A stretch of 64,000 bases of DNA from Methanomassiliicoccaceae archaeon DOK (GTDB lineage Archaea > Thermoplasmatota > Thermoplasmata > Methanomassiliicoccales > Methanomethylophilaceae), in contig CP047880.1 in NCBI GenBank assembly GCA_009911715.1, forward strand, positions 1,736,001-1,800,000. Reading direction: 5' to 3'. The notes under the pieces are model-generated. The model searched no databases and was not told the DNA's origin. It saw nothing but the letters and a program-made list of their open reading frames with translations. Of this stretch, positions 50,963 to 58,998 are shown one piece after another. Numbering within the stretch: the first letter of the stretch is position 1; each line of letters begins with the position of its first letter. A program made the translations under genes and the position numbers.

Positions 50963-51532
50963 TCATCGGGACAGCCTTCCGCCATCATCCCATGCTCCGC
51001 GGACCAGTCCCCTGCGGGTGTCCTTCAGAAAACGATCGAGCCTGTGATCGAACAGATAAGTCCCCCTCTTGCACTGGATGTTCGCCACCCTTATCCTGAC
51101 GTACAGTGGCGGAAGGAGATCGAAGTTGGCGGACACCTCGGGATCGGAGCGTATGGCGGTCATGACGTCGTCGTCGATGCTGAAGACCCTGTCAGGAATC
51201 GCCGCCCTGCCGGCGTCCGTCATGAGCCCCAAGCGCTCCAGGCGCTCGCACCTGGCGATGTTCAGCTCGGTCCAGTTGGAGCCCTTGCGGCGGGGTGTGA
51301 ACCTCTGGACGGTCAGATCCCCTTCGGGCCTCCCGGTGGAGTCGATCCATCCGAAGCATAGGGCCTCCTCCACCGCATCGATGTACACGAGTTTGGAACC
51401 ATCCGGATTCTTCCGGCGGTCTAGTACGAGCCAGCAGCCTCTGGAGTCGCTGTGGTGCTCGGCGAGCCACGCCCTCCAGCCCGCCCTGTCTAGAACCAGG
51501 ACCGGGAGTTCACTCGTCGTAGTCGTCGTCAT
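50963..51532 (-). CDS. YdeI/OmdA-family protein
   Basis: 189-residue member of the YdeI (bacteriocin-protection/OmpD-associated) family, seen from GWRAWLAEHHSDSRGCWLVL, YIDAVEEALCFGWIDSTGRP and RFTPRRKGSNWTELNIARCERL. The C-terminal region resembles the YdeI helical tail. Molecular function is not established. Its start (ATG 51532) overlaps the 3' end of the zinc-ribbon gene, where the Asp codon run is read in another frame as MTTTTTSE. Last gene of a four-gene minus-strand run. Confidence 0.82.
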   Translation of the reverse strand: MTTTTTSELPVLVLDRAGWRAWLAEHHSDSRGCWLVLDRRKNPDGSKLVYIDAVEEALCFGWIDSTGRPEGDLTVQRFTPRRKGSNWTELNIARCERLERLGLMTDAGRAAIPDRVFSIDDDVMTAIRSDPEVSANFDLLPPLYVRIRVANIQCKRGTYLFDHRLDRFLKDTRRGLVRGAWDDGGRLSR

Positions 51533-52196
51533 CGTCGTCGATGATGTAGTCCGCCTCATCGAACTCGTCATCGTCGTCGAAGTCGAGCACGTCGTACCTC
51601 TTCTTCCTGATCTTGCCGTAGATCCTGGTTATGTCCCTGGCCTCGGCGACACCGCGCCTGACCAGGCTGTGCTTGGTCTTGATGGCGTGTATCAGGCAGT
51701 CGAAGTCCTCGAACTCCAGCTGCGTTCCGACCACGAACTCGTCGTCTGGCTCGGCCTCGACCCTCAGGGAGTATGTCTTGCCGCCGTCGTTGACGGAGAC
51801 CTTGACGCTGAGGATGTCGAACCTCTTGACCCACAGCTTCCTGACATCGGTCGCCAGGGCCTTCTTGACCTTCCTGTCGTTGTCCACATCGATGTGCGTG
51901 ACGCACACGAGCCTTCCGTCGTCGAGCTCGAACTCGTCGTCGATCGCGATGATGTCGTTGCTCTCGATTGTGGTCTTGGTGGTCTCGGAGACCTCGCCGT
52001 CGCTGAAGACGACCGGGACCTCCAGGAGCTCGGGGATCTTTATGGTCTCGCTGGTCACGCGCCCGCAGACGTTGCATCTGAAGGTCCCCTCGAGGGTGGC
52101 CCTGCCCATCTTCCCCTTGAGGATCTGGTGCTCGGTCACGTCGTCGCAGACGGGGCACTCGTAGAATATCGTGTCAGGCATCTCCCTCTGGATCAT
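51510..52196 (-). CDS. zinc-ribbon protein of the HVO_0476 family
   Basis: 228 residues. An N-terminal zinc ribbon with CPVC (14-17) and CNVC (41-44) is followed by an SH3/KOW-like beta region and a strongly acidic Asp tail. This matches the archaeal HVO_0476-type zinc-finger family, which is conserved across Euryarchaeota but uncharacterised; nucleic acid or ribosome association is likely. AGGTGAT just before ATG 52196 supports that start. Tightly packed with the metallo-hydrolase upstream. Confidence 0.85.
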   Translation of the reverse strand: MIQREMPDTIFYECPVCDDVTEHQILKGKMGRATLEGTFRCNVCGRVTSETIKIPELLEVPVVFSDGEVSETTKTTIESNDIIAIDDEFELDDGRLVCVTHIDVDNDRKVKKALATDVRKLWVKRFDILSVKVSVNDGGKTYSLRVEAEPDDEFVVGTQLEFEDFDCLIHAIKTKHSLVRRGVAEARDITRIYGKIRKKRYDVLDFDDDDEFDEADYIIDDDDDDYDE

Positions 52197-52200
52197 GATA

Positions 52201-52818
52201 TCACCTGTCGGCCATGAACGGGAAGCCGTGCCCCGGGATGACCACGTCCGCGTACTTCCTGACCCTTTTAATACTTTGCAAGGCCAGGTCCCGGTCCGAG
52301 CTTATCGCCGGAGGGACGTTCTTGCGGAAGTTGTCCTCCAGGGGAATCGTGTCGCCTGCGATGACATAGCGTCTGTCCGCCTCGACGAACACACTGCATT
52401 CCTCGGGGCAGTGACCCGGCGTGTGCACCATCGTGACGCCATCGCATACCCTGAACTCGTCCTCATCGATGACGGTGGCCCCCGGGATCTCCTCGGACGC
52501 ACCGGAGTGGATGTACACCTTCGCGTTCTTGTAGAAGCGGAGGTTCTCGACGTGGTCCCTGTGCGCGTGCGTGAGGATGACCGTGTCCACATCCTTGGGG
52601 AACACCCCGATCTGCCTGAACGACGACTTCACCATCGGCTTCATGTAGTCCGTGCTCGGATCGACCACGATCAGGCGGTCCGGTGTGCGGATGAGAACGG
52701 AGGTGGAGTTCGCCTCCAGGATGTTTCCCTCTTCGTCACGCTCTAGGTTGCCCACGGCGAGGATGTCCAGCTGGATCATGCTGATGACATCCCCGCCGCA
52801 ATAGATAATCTCATTCAT
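52201..52818 (-). CDS. MBL-fold metallo-hydrolase
   Basis: 205 residues. Metal motif THAHRDH (83-89), further ligands in TPGHCPEE and the Asp of VIAGDT, and a last histidine in PGHGFPF. Glyoxalase II or lactonase-like substrate classes are possible; no specific match. The ATG at 52818 overlaps the acetyltransferase stop by 8 bases; ATG 52779 (MIQLDILAVGN) would trim 13 residues and also fits the fold. Confidence 0.88.
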   Translation of the reverse strand: MNEIIYCGGDVISMIQLDILAVGNLERDEEGNILEANSTSVLIRTPDRLIVVDPSTDYMKPMVKSSFRQIGVFPKDVDTVILTHAHRDHVENLRFYKNAKVYIHSGASEEIPGATVIDEDEFRVCDGVTMVHTPGHCPEECSVFVEADRRYVIAGDTIPLEDNFRKNVPPAISSDRDLALQSIKRVRKYADVVIPGHGFPFMADR

Positions 52819-53389
52819 CCGGGACGGGGACGTCGCCGATCTTCCTGGCGGGGGACCCTGCGACGATGGTGTTGGGTGGGACGTCGTGGGTGACCACGGA
52901 GTTCGCCCCCACGATGGAGTTGTCGCCGATGGTCACGCCCGGGAGCACGGTGGACGCTATCCCGATCCAGACGTTCCTGCCGATGGTGATCGGTGCGCCG
53001 TAGGTGCAGCTCCTCTTCGTCGGGTCTGCGGGATGGTTGATCGTTATCAGGTTCACCTTGGGCGCTATGAACGTGTTGTCACCGATTGTGATGCCGCAGC
53101 GGTCGAAGAACGTGCAGCACTGCTGGATGAGCACGTTCTTCCCGACCCTGAGATTCTTCCCGAAGTCCATGTAGAACGGGGGGAACAGGGTCAGGGTGTC
53201 ATCGACCTCGGTTCCCGTCACGTCGGCGAACACCTGCCTGACCTCCTCCGCGCTCATGACCGACGAGTTCATCCTCTGCAGCTTGGCCATCGTGTCGTGG
53301 ATCACGTCGTAGATCTTGTAGAAGTCAGGATTGTTCATGTCGACGACCTCCCCGGACCTGTCGCGCTCGAATATGTCCTTCTCTGCCAT
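52811..53389 (-). CDS. sugar O-acetyltransferase, LacA/Maa-like hexapeptide-repeat
   Basis: 192-residue left-handed beta-helix acetyltransferase. An N-terminal helical maltose-acetyltransferase domain (about 1-60) precedes hexapeptide repeats (IGDNTFIAPKVNLITINHP, ITIGRNVWIGIASTVLPGVTIGDNSIVGANSVVTHDV). The catalytic His is in INHPAD near residue 118. Transfers acetyl from acetyl-CoA to a sugar hydroxyl. First gene of the run toward 50963. Confidence 0.92.
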   Translation of the reverse strand: MAEKDIFERDRSGEVVDMNNPDFYKIYDVIHDTMAKLQRMNSSVMSAEEVRQVFADVTGTEVDDTLTLFPPFYMDFGKNLRVGKNVLIQQCCTFFDRCGITIGDNTFIAPKVNLITINHPADPTKRSCTYGAPITIGRNVWIGIASTVLPGVTIGDNSIVGANSVVTHDVPPNTIVAGSPARKIGDVPVPDE

Positions 53390-53449
53390 GCCTGCCTCTA
53401 CGCAGGATCAGTATTTGACTTTAATCCAACTCAAAGAATAACCGACACC

Positions 53450-53460
53450 GTATATAGAAG
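53450..53460 (+). promoter_or_regulatory. TATA box of MATE exporter gene
   Basis: GTATATAGAAG, 20-30 bases ahead of ATG 53480: leaderless. Confidence 0.6.
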
Positions 53461-53479
53461 AGATGACGCTCGACCGACG

Positions 53480-54844
53480 ATGGCAGGAGAGAGCAGGGAC
53501 CTGGAGAGGATGCTGGGCGACCCGAAGGGCGCGATACACTCGATGCTCCTGCCCCTGATAGTCTCGTACATGGTCGTCCAGATCAACCTGTTCGCCGACA
53601 CATCATGGTGCTCGGGACTGGGTGCGGACGCCAGTTCCGCGGTGTCCACAATATCCCCGTTCTACTGGATCGTCTCGGGACTGGGCACCGGGCTGGGGAT
53701 AGGTGCGGCTACGGCCATCGCCAGGTATCTGGGGAGGGGCGAGAAGCACAACGCGGACAGGCTGGCCTCCCAGACGGTTGTGCTGTCTGTGATACTGGGT
53801 GTGGCCACCACCCCGATCCTGCTCCTGATGGTGGATCCCGCCATATCGATGATGGGCGCGCAGGACGTCGCTGCGGAATGCCGCGAGTACATCCTGCCCC
53901 AGATAATCGCGGGCACGGTCGTCATCCTGGACGGGACCGTCTCGGGGGTCATAAGGTCCGAGGGCGCGGCCAAGAGATCCATGGTCATGCTCCTTGTCGC
54001 CGCCGCAGTGAACATGGTGCTGGACCCCGTGATGATCTACGGACTGGATCTCGGTCTGACCGGTGCGGGCTGGGCGACCGCCATAGCCTCAGCGTCATCA
54101 GCGGCCCTCGGTCTGTGGTGGTACCGTCGCGGCAGGCTCTACCTGACGATGTCTCTGAAGGACATGAGGCCGAACTGGGCCGACATGAAGGAGATCCTGT
54201 ACGTCGGGATCCCGAGGGGGACCGAATCCATGCTCATCAGCGTGATGTCCATGGTCCAGAGGATATTCGTGATCGCCTGCGGCGGCACCTCCGCGGCCAT
54301 GTTCTACAACATCCCCTGGAGGTTCGTCTCGATCAGCGAGGTCGTGTCCCAGGCCGTGGGCTCGGCGCTCATCCCCGTATGCTCCGCCGCCCTGGGGAAG
54401 AAGGACTTCGCCAAGGCAGAGACGGGATTCAGGTACTCTCTGACGCTGACGATGATCGTGATGACCGCCATAGCCGCGGTGCTCTTCGTCTTCGCCGACT
54501 GGGTCATCATACCGTTCACGTACTCGGAGAGCATGGTGGAGTTCAGACCCGAGTTCGCGCACGTCCTGAGGATCTACGCGCTCCTCATCCCGTTCATAGG
54601 GATGATCGATATAGGCTCGTCCATCCTGCAGTCCCTCCGTCTGGCACAGATCTCCATGCTCTCATCGTTCGCACGGAACGTGCTGATAGTCGTCATGCTG
54701 TTCTTCGCCAGCTCGGTGTCGCTGGACGCGATTTACTGGAGCCTGTTCGTGGCGGAGGTCGTCGGCGGACTTCTGATGCTCTGGCTGGCCAGGGAGGGCT
54801 TCAGGCACTACAGGCACGGACGTGAGAAGCCAGAGTCCGCGTGA
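53480..54844 (+). CDS. MATE-family efflux transporter
   Basis: 454-residue multidrug/toxic-compound extrusion protein with 12 helices in two halves: YMVVQINLFADTSWCSGLG and PFYWIVSGLGTGLGIGAATAIARYLGRG in the first, IPRGTESMLISVMSMVQRIFVI and VSQAVGSALIPVCSAALGKKDF in the second. Na+- or H+-driven drug export. Diverges from the acetyltransferase gene. One of five export systems in the window. Confidence 0.93.
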   Translation: MAGESRDLERMLGDPKGAIHSMLLPLIVSYMVVQINLFADTSWCSGLGADASSAVSTISPFYWIVSGLGTGLGIGAATAIARYLGRGEKHNADRLASQTVVLSVILGVATTPILLLMVDPAISMMGAQDVAAECREYILPQIIAGTVVILDGTVSGVIRSEGAAKRSMVMLLVAAAVNMVLDPVMIYGLDLGLTGAGWATAIASASSAALGLWWYRRGRLYLTMSLKDMRPNWADMKEILYVGIPRGTESMLISVMSMVQRIFVIACGGTSAAMFYNIPWRFVSISEVVSQAVGSALIPVCSAALGKKDFAKAETGFRYSLTLTMIVMTAIAAVLFVFADWVIIPFTYSESMVEFRPEFAHVLRIYALLIPFIGMIDIGSSILQSLRLAQISMLSSFARNVLIVVMLFFASSVSLDAIYWSLFVAEVVGGLLMLWLAREGFRHYRHGREKPESA

Positions 54845-54875
54845 AATCGAAATATCCGCAGGAAGATGTGGCGGC

Positions 54876-55466
54876 ATGGAATACGACCCGTCGATCGACA
54901 TCGCGGAAGACCCGGAGGTCTACCCTCCATCCGACGATAGCATCCTCCTGATTGAATCCCTGGACGTGGTCCCGAGGGAGAAGGTCCTGGAGGTCGGATG
55001 CGGCTCAGGCGTTGTGTCCATCCACTGCGCGAAGAACGGCTGCTACGTCACGGCGGTGGATGTGAACCCCAGAGCTGTCGAGCTCACCAGGAGGAACGCT
55101 GAGGCGAACGGGACGGACATCCGGGTATTGGAAAGCGACGTGTACGGGAACGTCGACGGAGTCTTCGATACGATAGTGTTCAACCTTCCCTACCTCCCGG
55201 TGGACGAGGAGGGTCTGCTGGCGAAGGCCTGGTCCGGAGGGCCGGACGGGCTGGGGCCGCTCCCGAGACTCCTGGAGGGCGCACCCGACCATCTCGTACC
55301 AGACGGAAGGGTCGTAGTAGTCGTGTCATCCCTGACGGAGCCGCGGGCATTAGAAGAGGCCCTGGAAGGTTACGAGGTACGGACGATCGGAGAGCAGCGT
55401 CTGTTCTTCGAGAGGCTGTCCGTCCTCGAGGTAAAGGGGTTCGCTCAGAGGGACTTCCCTAGCTGA
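54876..55466 (+). CDS. HemK/Mtq2-like SAM-dependent methyltransferase
   Basis: 196-residue class I methyltransferase of the small archaeal HemK/Mtq2 type, which methylates the glutamine of the release-factor GGQ motif. EVYPPSDDSILLIESL is the family's substrate-side signature, EVGCGSGVVSIHCAK binds SAM, VDVNPRAVELTRRNA follows, and the catalytic NPPY is here NLPY (FNLPYLP). ATG 54876 is chosen over upstream starts that overlap the MATE stop. Ends 22 bases inside the convergent flavoprotein gene. Confidence 0.85.
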   Translation: MEYDPSIDIAEDPEVYPPSDDSILLIESLDVVPREKVLEVGCGSGVVSIHCAKNGCYVTAVDVNPRAVELTRRNAEANGTDIRVLESDVYGNVDGVFDTIVFNLPYLPVDEEGLLAKAWSGGPDGLGPLPRLLEGAPDHLVPDGRVVVVVSSLTEPRALEEALEGYEVRTIGEQRLFFERLSVLEVKGFAQRDFPS

Positions 55467-55978
55467 TAGGCCTCGTCCATGAACCTGGACGCCTGGGCGG
55501 CGTCCGCAGATCCGCATCCGACCGCGAGGACCCTCCCGCAGTCCTGCATATTGAAATAGCGGCACAGGCCGTCGTACTGGATCCTGATGGCATCCATGGT
55601 CCAGTCCTCCTTGTCGGCGGAGGCGGCGATGAGCACCGCCCTGGCGTTCCTCGTCTTCAGGTTGGCGCTGAAGCTGTAGAACCTGTCGATGACCGCCTTC
55701 AGCTGCGCGGAGAACCCGCAGAAGTGGTTGGGTGTGACGAAAACGACCATGTCCGAGGACATGATCTTGGAGCGCACGTCGGTCATGTCATCCTTCTGGA
55801 TACATGGCCCCGACGCCCCGCAGGCGTTGCATGCGCGGCACATCCCCACGCTGAGACGGACGACCTCGACTACATCGACCTCGTGGCCGGCCTCCCTTGC
55901 ACCGTCGATGAACCTGCTTGCGATTGTGCTGGACGCACCCTTCAGGTGCGGACTTCCCTCTATGACTGTGATCTTCAT
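55445..55978 (-). CDS. NADPH-dependent FMN reductase / iron-sulfur flavoprotein-like
   Basis: 177-residue flavodoxin-fold protein. Phosphate-binding EGSPHLKGASSTIA at the N-terminus, a cysteine cluster CRACNACGASGPC (about 47-59) like the [4Fe-4S] motif of methanogen iron-sulfur flavoproteins, and FVTPNHFCGFSAQLKAVIDRFY on the isoalloxazine side. Likely moves electrons to small oxidants or O2 products in anaerobes. Preceded by its own promoter with an inverted repeat. Confidence 0.88.
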   Translation of the reverse strand: MKITVIEGSPHLKGASSTIASRFIDGAREAGHEVDVVEVVRLSVGMCRACNACGASGPCIQKDDMTDVRSKIMSSDMVVFVTPNHFCGFSAQLKAVIDRFYSFSANLKTRNARAVLIAASADKEDWTMDAIRIQYDGLCRYFNMQDCGRVLAVGCGSADAAQASRFMDEAYQLGKSL

Positions 55979-55994
55979 GGGTATGACCGGGAAT

Positions 55995-56022
55995 TGAACC
56001 TTGATGTTCTATTTAAGGTTCA
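55995..56022. promoter_or_regulatory. inverted repeat over the flavoprotein promoter
   Basis: TGAACCTT (55995-56002) and AAGGTTCA (56015-56022) form a perfect 8-bp dyad with a 12-base spacer; the minus-strand TATA-like TTAAATAG sits within it. It may be the operator for the adjacent HxlR-type regulator. Confidence 0.5.
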
Positions 56023-56064
56023 GACGGGGAGGCGCGATGTTAAAGTGGGGAAAAGAAACCGAAG

Positions 56065-56400
56065 TCACACCCTGCGATGAACATCACCCCATTCGCACAT
56101 GGAATCCAGGATCGGTATCAGGGACCTGCCGGTCTCCGTGAGGGAGTACTCGACCTTCGGAGGAACCTGCGGGTACTCCTGCCTGTGGACCAGACCGTCA
56201 GCCTCCAGTTCCTTCAGGTTGGCACTGAGAGTCTTGAACGATATACCCTTGATGTAACCCTTCATCTCGTTGAAACGCACCGTTCCGAACTCCATCAGGG
56301 CGTAGAGGATGAACATCTTGTACTTCCCGTTGATGAGTGACAGGGTGTAGCTGAACCCGGTCTCATCGATGTCCGCCTCCACGATGCTGCACTGAACCAT
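56065..56400 (-). CDS. HxlR/MarR-type winged-helix regulator
   Basis: 111 residues, HxlR family: SLINGKYKMFILYALMEFGTVRFNEMKGYIKGISFKTLSANLKELEADGLVHRQEYPQVPPKVEYSLTETGRSL-type pattern, with the turn and wing (residues about 60-85) clear. A cysteine near the N-terminus (MVQCSIVEAD) could be redox-sensing, as in several HxlR proteins. ATG 56400 with GGTGGTGTG upstream gives the standard length; the longer open frame to 56571 is non-coding. Flanked on both sides by flavoprotein genes. Confidence 0.85.
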   Translation of the reverse strand: MVQCSIVEADIDETGFSYTLSLINGKYKMFILYALMEFGTVRFNEMKGYIKGISFKTLSANLKELEADGLVHRQEYPQVPPKVEYSLTETGRSLIPILDSMCEWGDVHRRV

Positions 56401-56511
56401 CGTCACACCACCTATCGTTATGTCATCCTGGTTCAAAAACCCCCCATACTTCATTTTGTGAAGCGCCCCTCGGACCCAGGACTTCACTTCGGGTAAGTAT
56501 CTGTAGCGCTG

Positions 56512-56551
56512 GAAAGTACCTGAAACAGGCGAAAGTACCCGACTTATATCC
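56512..56551 (+). promoter_or_regulatory. direct repeats and TATA box upstream of NTF2-like/FMN reductase unit
   Basis: GAAAGTACC occurs at 56512-56520 and 56531-56539 (19-base period), immediately before GACTTATATCC (56541-56551), the likely TATA box. The position over the BRE side suits activator or repressor binding, the HxlR protein being the nearest candidate. Confidence 0.5.
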
Positions 56552-56596
56552 TTCTGAGCGATGTAGTTCATTCAGCGACCGTGTCGCAGGAGTAAT

Positions 56597-56989
56597 GTGA
56601 GCATGAGATCTGATATGAGCGAGTACGAGGCAGTCGAGAAGGCAGCGATGCTGTTCGTGAAGAGCGTGGGTTCTGGCGACAGCGCATCCGCCAGGGAGCT
56701 GTTCTACGACGAGGCGGTCATGTTCGGCTACCTCGACGGGAAGCTGGAGCACGGACCCATTCAGAACCTGTACGACAACATCGACACCGTGGGAGCGGAC
56801 CCCGGATACAGGGCCAGGATCGACGTCCTCTGCATCGAGGAGACCGTGGCGATCGTCCGTGTATTGGAAGACAACTGGGGAGGGCGCATCGACTTCAGCG
56901 ACTTCCTGCTGCTTATCAAGATGGACGGCGAGTGGAAGGGGGTGGCCAAGGTCTACAACCAGAACTCCGACACAATCAGGAGGGACTGA
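56597..56989 (+). CDS. NTF2-like / putative lumazine-binding domain protein
   Basis: 130-residue SnoaL/NTF2-like fold of the putative lumazine-binding type: AAMLFVKSVGSGDSASARELFYDEAVMFGYLDGKLEHGP, then VEDNWGGRIDFSDFLLLIKMDGEWKGVAKVYNQ-like end. Such proteins are often oxidoreductase or hydrolase accessories. GTG 56597 has AGGAG four bases upstream; ATG 56603 is possible. It abuts the FMN reductase gene (one base after its stop), so the two are co-expressed. Confidence 0.8.
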   Translation: MSMRSDMSEYEAVEKAAMLFVKSVGSGDSASARELFYDEAVMFGYLDGKLEHGPIQNLYDNIDTVGADPGYRARIDVLCIEETVAIVRVLEDNWGGRIDFSDFLLLIKMDGEWKGVAKVYNQNSDTIRRD

Positions 56990-56990
56990 G

Positions 56991-57536
56991 ATGGCGAAGA
57001 GGATTGTGGTCCTCAACGGAAGTCCCAGAAGGAATGGCAACACGTCCCGTCTCATCGAGGCGTTCAGGGAAGGGGCCGAGGGCGCTGGGAACACAGTCCA
57101 GGTGTTCTACCTCCAGGGGATGGGAATCCACGGATGTCTCGGATGCTTCGGCGGAGGCAAGGATCCGGATCACCCCTGCGTCCAAAGAGACGGCATGGAT
57201 GAAATCTACCCGGCGTACAGGGAGGCTGATGTGGTTGTGCTGGCCTCACCGCTATATTACTGGAACCTGAGCGGTCAGCTCAGAACCGCGTTCGACAGGC
57301 TGTTCGCCGTGGCAGAGTGCGATCCGAACTACACCAACCCGAGGAAGGAGTGCGCCCTGCTGATGGCAGCCGAGGGCGACGACTTCAGAGAGGTGGAGAA
57401 CTACTACGACAGGCTCATGGCCCACATGGGCTGGACGGACCGCGGCAAGGTGCTCTGCGGCGGGGTGATGGCTGCCGGGGACATCGAGGGTCACGATGAC
57501 CTGGACGAGGCAAGGGCTCTCGGAGCATACATCTGA
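56991..57536 (+). CDS. NADPH-dependent FMN reductase-family flavoprotein
   Basis: 181 residues, flavodoxin-like. VLNGSPRRNGNTSRLIEAF binds FMN phosphate, CLGCFGGGKDPDHPC carries three cysteines spaced unlike the CxxC clusters of the two genes downstream, and ASPLYYWNLSGQLRTAFDRLF is the flavin-side loop. Probable NAD(P)H-dependent reductase of quinones or other acceptors. Middle gene of NTF2-like / FMN reductase / FMN reductase run. Confidence 0.88.
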   Translation: MAKRIVVLNGSPRRNGNTSRLIEAFREGAEGAGNTVQVFYLQGMGIHGCLGCFGGGKDPDHPCVQRDGMDEIYPAYREADVVVLASPLYYWNLSGQLRTAFDRLFAVAECDPNYTNPRKECALLMAAEGDDFREVENYYDRLMAHMGWTDRGKVLCGGVMAAGDIEGHDDLDEARALGAYI

Positions 57537-57545
57537 GGTGATGGT

Positions 57546-58175
57546 GTGTCAAAGGTCCTGCTGGTCAACGGAAGTCCCAAGGCAGAGGGCTGTACGTACA
57601 CGGCACTGAAGGAGATCGCCGACACCCTCGCCAAAGAGGGTGTTGAGTCGGAGATATTCCATGTGAGGAGCGACACACCCGGTTGCAGAGACTGCGGATA
57701 CTGCTCCAAGAAGGGCCGGTGCTCGATCAAGGACGACGTGAACGCCATCGCCGACAGGCTCGACGAGTTCGACGCCATCGTTCTGGGATCCCCGGTCTAC
57801 TACGCCGGACCGTCCGGACAGGTCTGCGCGTTCGCCGACAGGCTGTTCTACAGCAACGCCGACCGCATGGCCGGGAAGCTGGGCGCGGCAGTTGTCTCGT
57901 GCAGGAGGGGAGGGGCCTCGGCCGCCTTCGACCGCCTGAACAAGTACTTCACAGTCTGCAACATGCCAGTGGTATCGTCCCAATACTGGAACCAGGTCCA
58001 CGGCTTCACCCCGGACGACGTTCGCAGGGACCTGGAGGGGATGCAGACCATGCGCACACTTGCTCAGAACATGGCCTGGCTCCTGAAGTGCATCGAAGCT
58101 GGAAGGGACCGGGGCATCGACAGACCTGTATACGAACCGCACCTTTGGACCCACTTCATGATTCCTTCGGAATGA
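57546..58175 (+). CDS. NADPH-dependent FMN reductase-family flavoprotein, CxxCxxC type
   Basis: 209 residues. VNGSPKAEGCTYTALKEIA for phosphate binding, CRDCGYCSKKGRC (about 48-60) as candidate [4Fe-4S] or redox cysteines, and GSPVYYAGPSGQVCAFADRLFYS. Start is GTG. Highly similar along its whole length to the 58268 gene (shared SQYWNQVHG, TMRTLA.NMAWL and KCI.AG), so a recent tandem duplication. Ten bases from the preceding gene. Confidence 0.88.
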   Translation: MSKVLLVNGSPKAEGCTYTALKEIADTLAKEGVESEIFHVRSDTPGCRDCGYCSKKGRCSIKDDVNAIADRLDEFDAIVLGSPVYYAGPSGQVCAFADRLFYSNADRMAGKLGAAVVSCRRGGASAAFDRLNKYFTVCNMPVVSSQYWNQVHGFTPDDVRRDLEGMQTMRTLAQNMAWLLKCIEAGRDRGIDRPVYEPHLWTHFMIPSE

Positions 58176-58267
58176 GGGCATAAAGGGGCGATGGCTTCAT
58201 AACCCACCTCTTCTTCACGTTGATATCGACATCGGTCGAAATCCGACCGTGTCCAGGAGTGATTGAG

Positions 58268-58900
58268 ATGAGCAAGGTTCTTCTGATCAACGGCAGCCCC
58301 AATGAACATGGGTGCACATACACCGCCCTGTCTGAGATGGCCTCCACCTTCGAGAAGGAGGGTATCGAAAGCGAGATCTACTGGATCGGCAAGGGAGACG
58401 TCCCCGGATGCAAGTCCTGCCGCTACTGCAAGAAGAAGGGGAGATGCGTCATAGACGACCAGGTGAACGCACTGGCAGCAAGGCTGGACGAGTTCGACGG
58501 CATCGTCATCGGCGCCCCCGTGTACTACGCCGGGCCCTCCGGACAGTCCTGTGCGTTCATGGACAGGCTGTTCTACTCCGCCGACAAGTCCAAGCTCATC
58601 AACAAGCCCGGAACGGCCATCGTTTCCTGCCGCAGGGGAGGCGCATCCTCGTCCTACGACCGCCTGCTGAAGTACTTCAGCATCACCAGCATGCCTATCG
58701 TGTCCTCCCAGTACTGGAACCAGGTCCACGGTAACACCCCGGACGAGGTCCGCCAGGACCTTGAGGGTCTGCAGACGATGCGCACACTGGCCCGCAACAT
58801 GGCCTGGCTCATCAAATGCATCGACGCCGGCAAGGCCGCGGGCATCCCGCTCCCCGAGCGCGAGACACCCACTATGACGAACTTCATCAGACCCGAGTGA
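58268..58900 (+). CDS. NADPH-dependent FMN reductase-family flavoprotein, tandem copy
   Basis: 210 residues, paralogue of 57546: INGSPNEHGCTYTALSEMA, CKSCRYCKKKGRC, GAPVYYAGPSGQSCAFMDRLFYS and the shared C-terminal block. AGGAGTGATTGAG precedes the ATG. The 92-base gap to the previous copy may hold its own promoter, but no strong TATA box is visible. Flavodoxin-fold reductases of this cysteine type are frequent in methanogens. Confidence 0.88.
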   Translation: MSKVLLINGSPNEHGCTYTALSEMASTFEKEGIESEIYWIGKGDVPGCKSCRYCKKKGRCVIDDQVNALAARLDEFDGIVIGAPVYYAGPSGQSCAFMDRLFYSADKSKLINKPGTAIVSCRRGGASSSYDRLLKYFSITSMPIVSSQYWNQVHGNTPDEVRQDLEGLQTMRTLARNMAWLIKCIDAGKAAGIPLPERETPTMTNFIRPE

Positions 58901-58998
58901 TCGGGCCCCCGGTCGCCGCCGATACCCATGGCGCGACCGGGACACTTTTTCCCGACGGTGGGCCCCTGCATCGGACGACGCGTGCAGGTGCCGGACCG

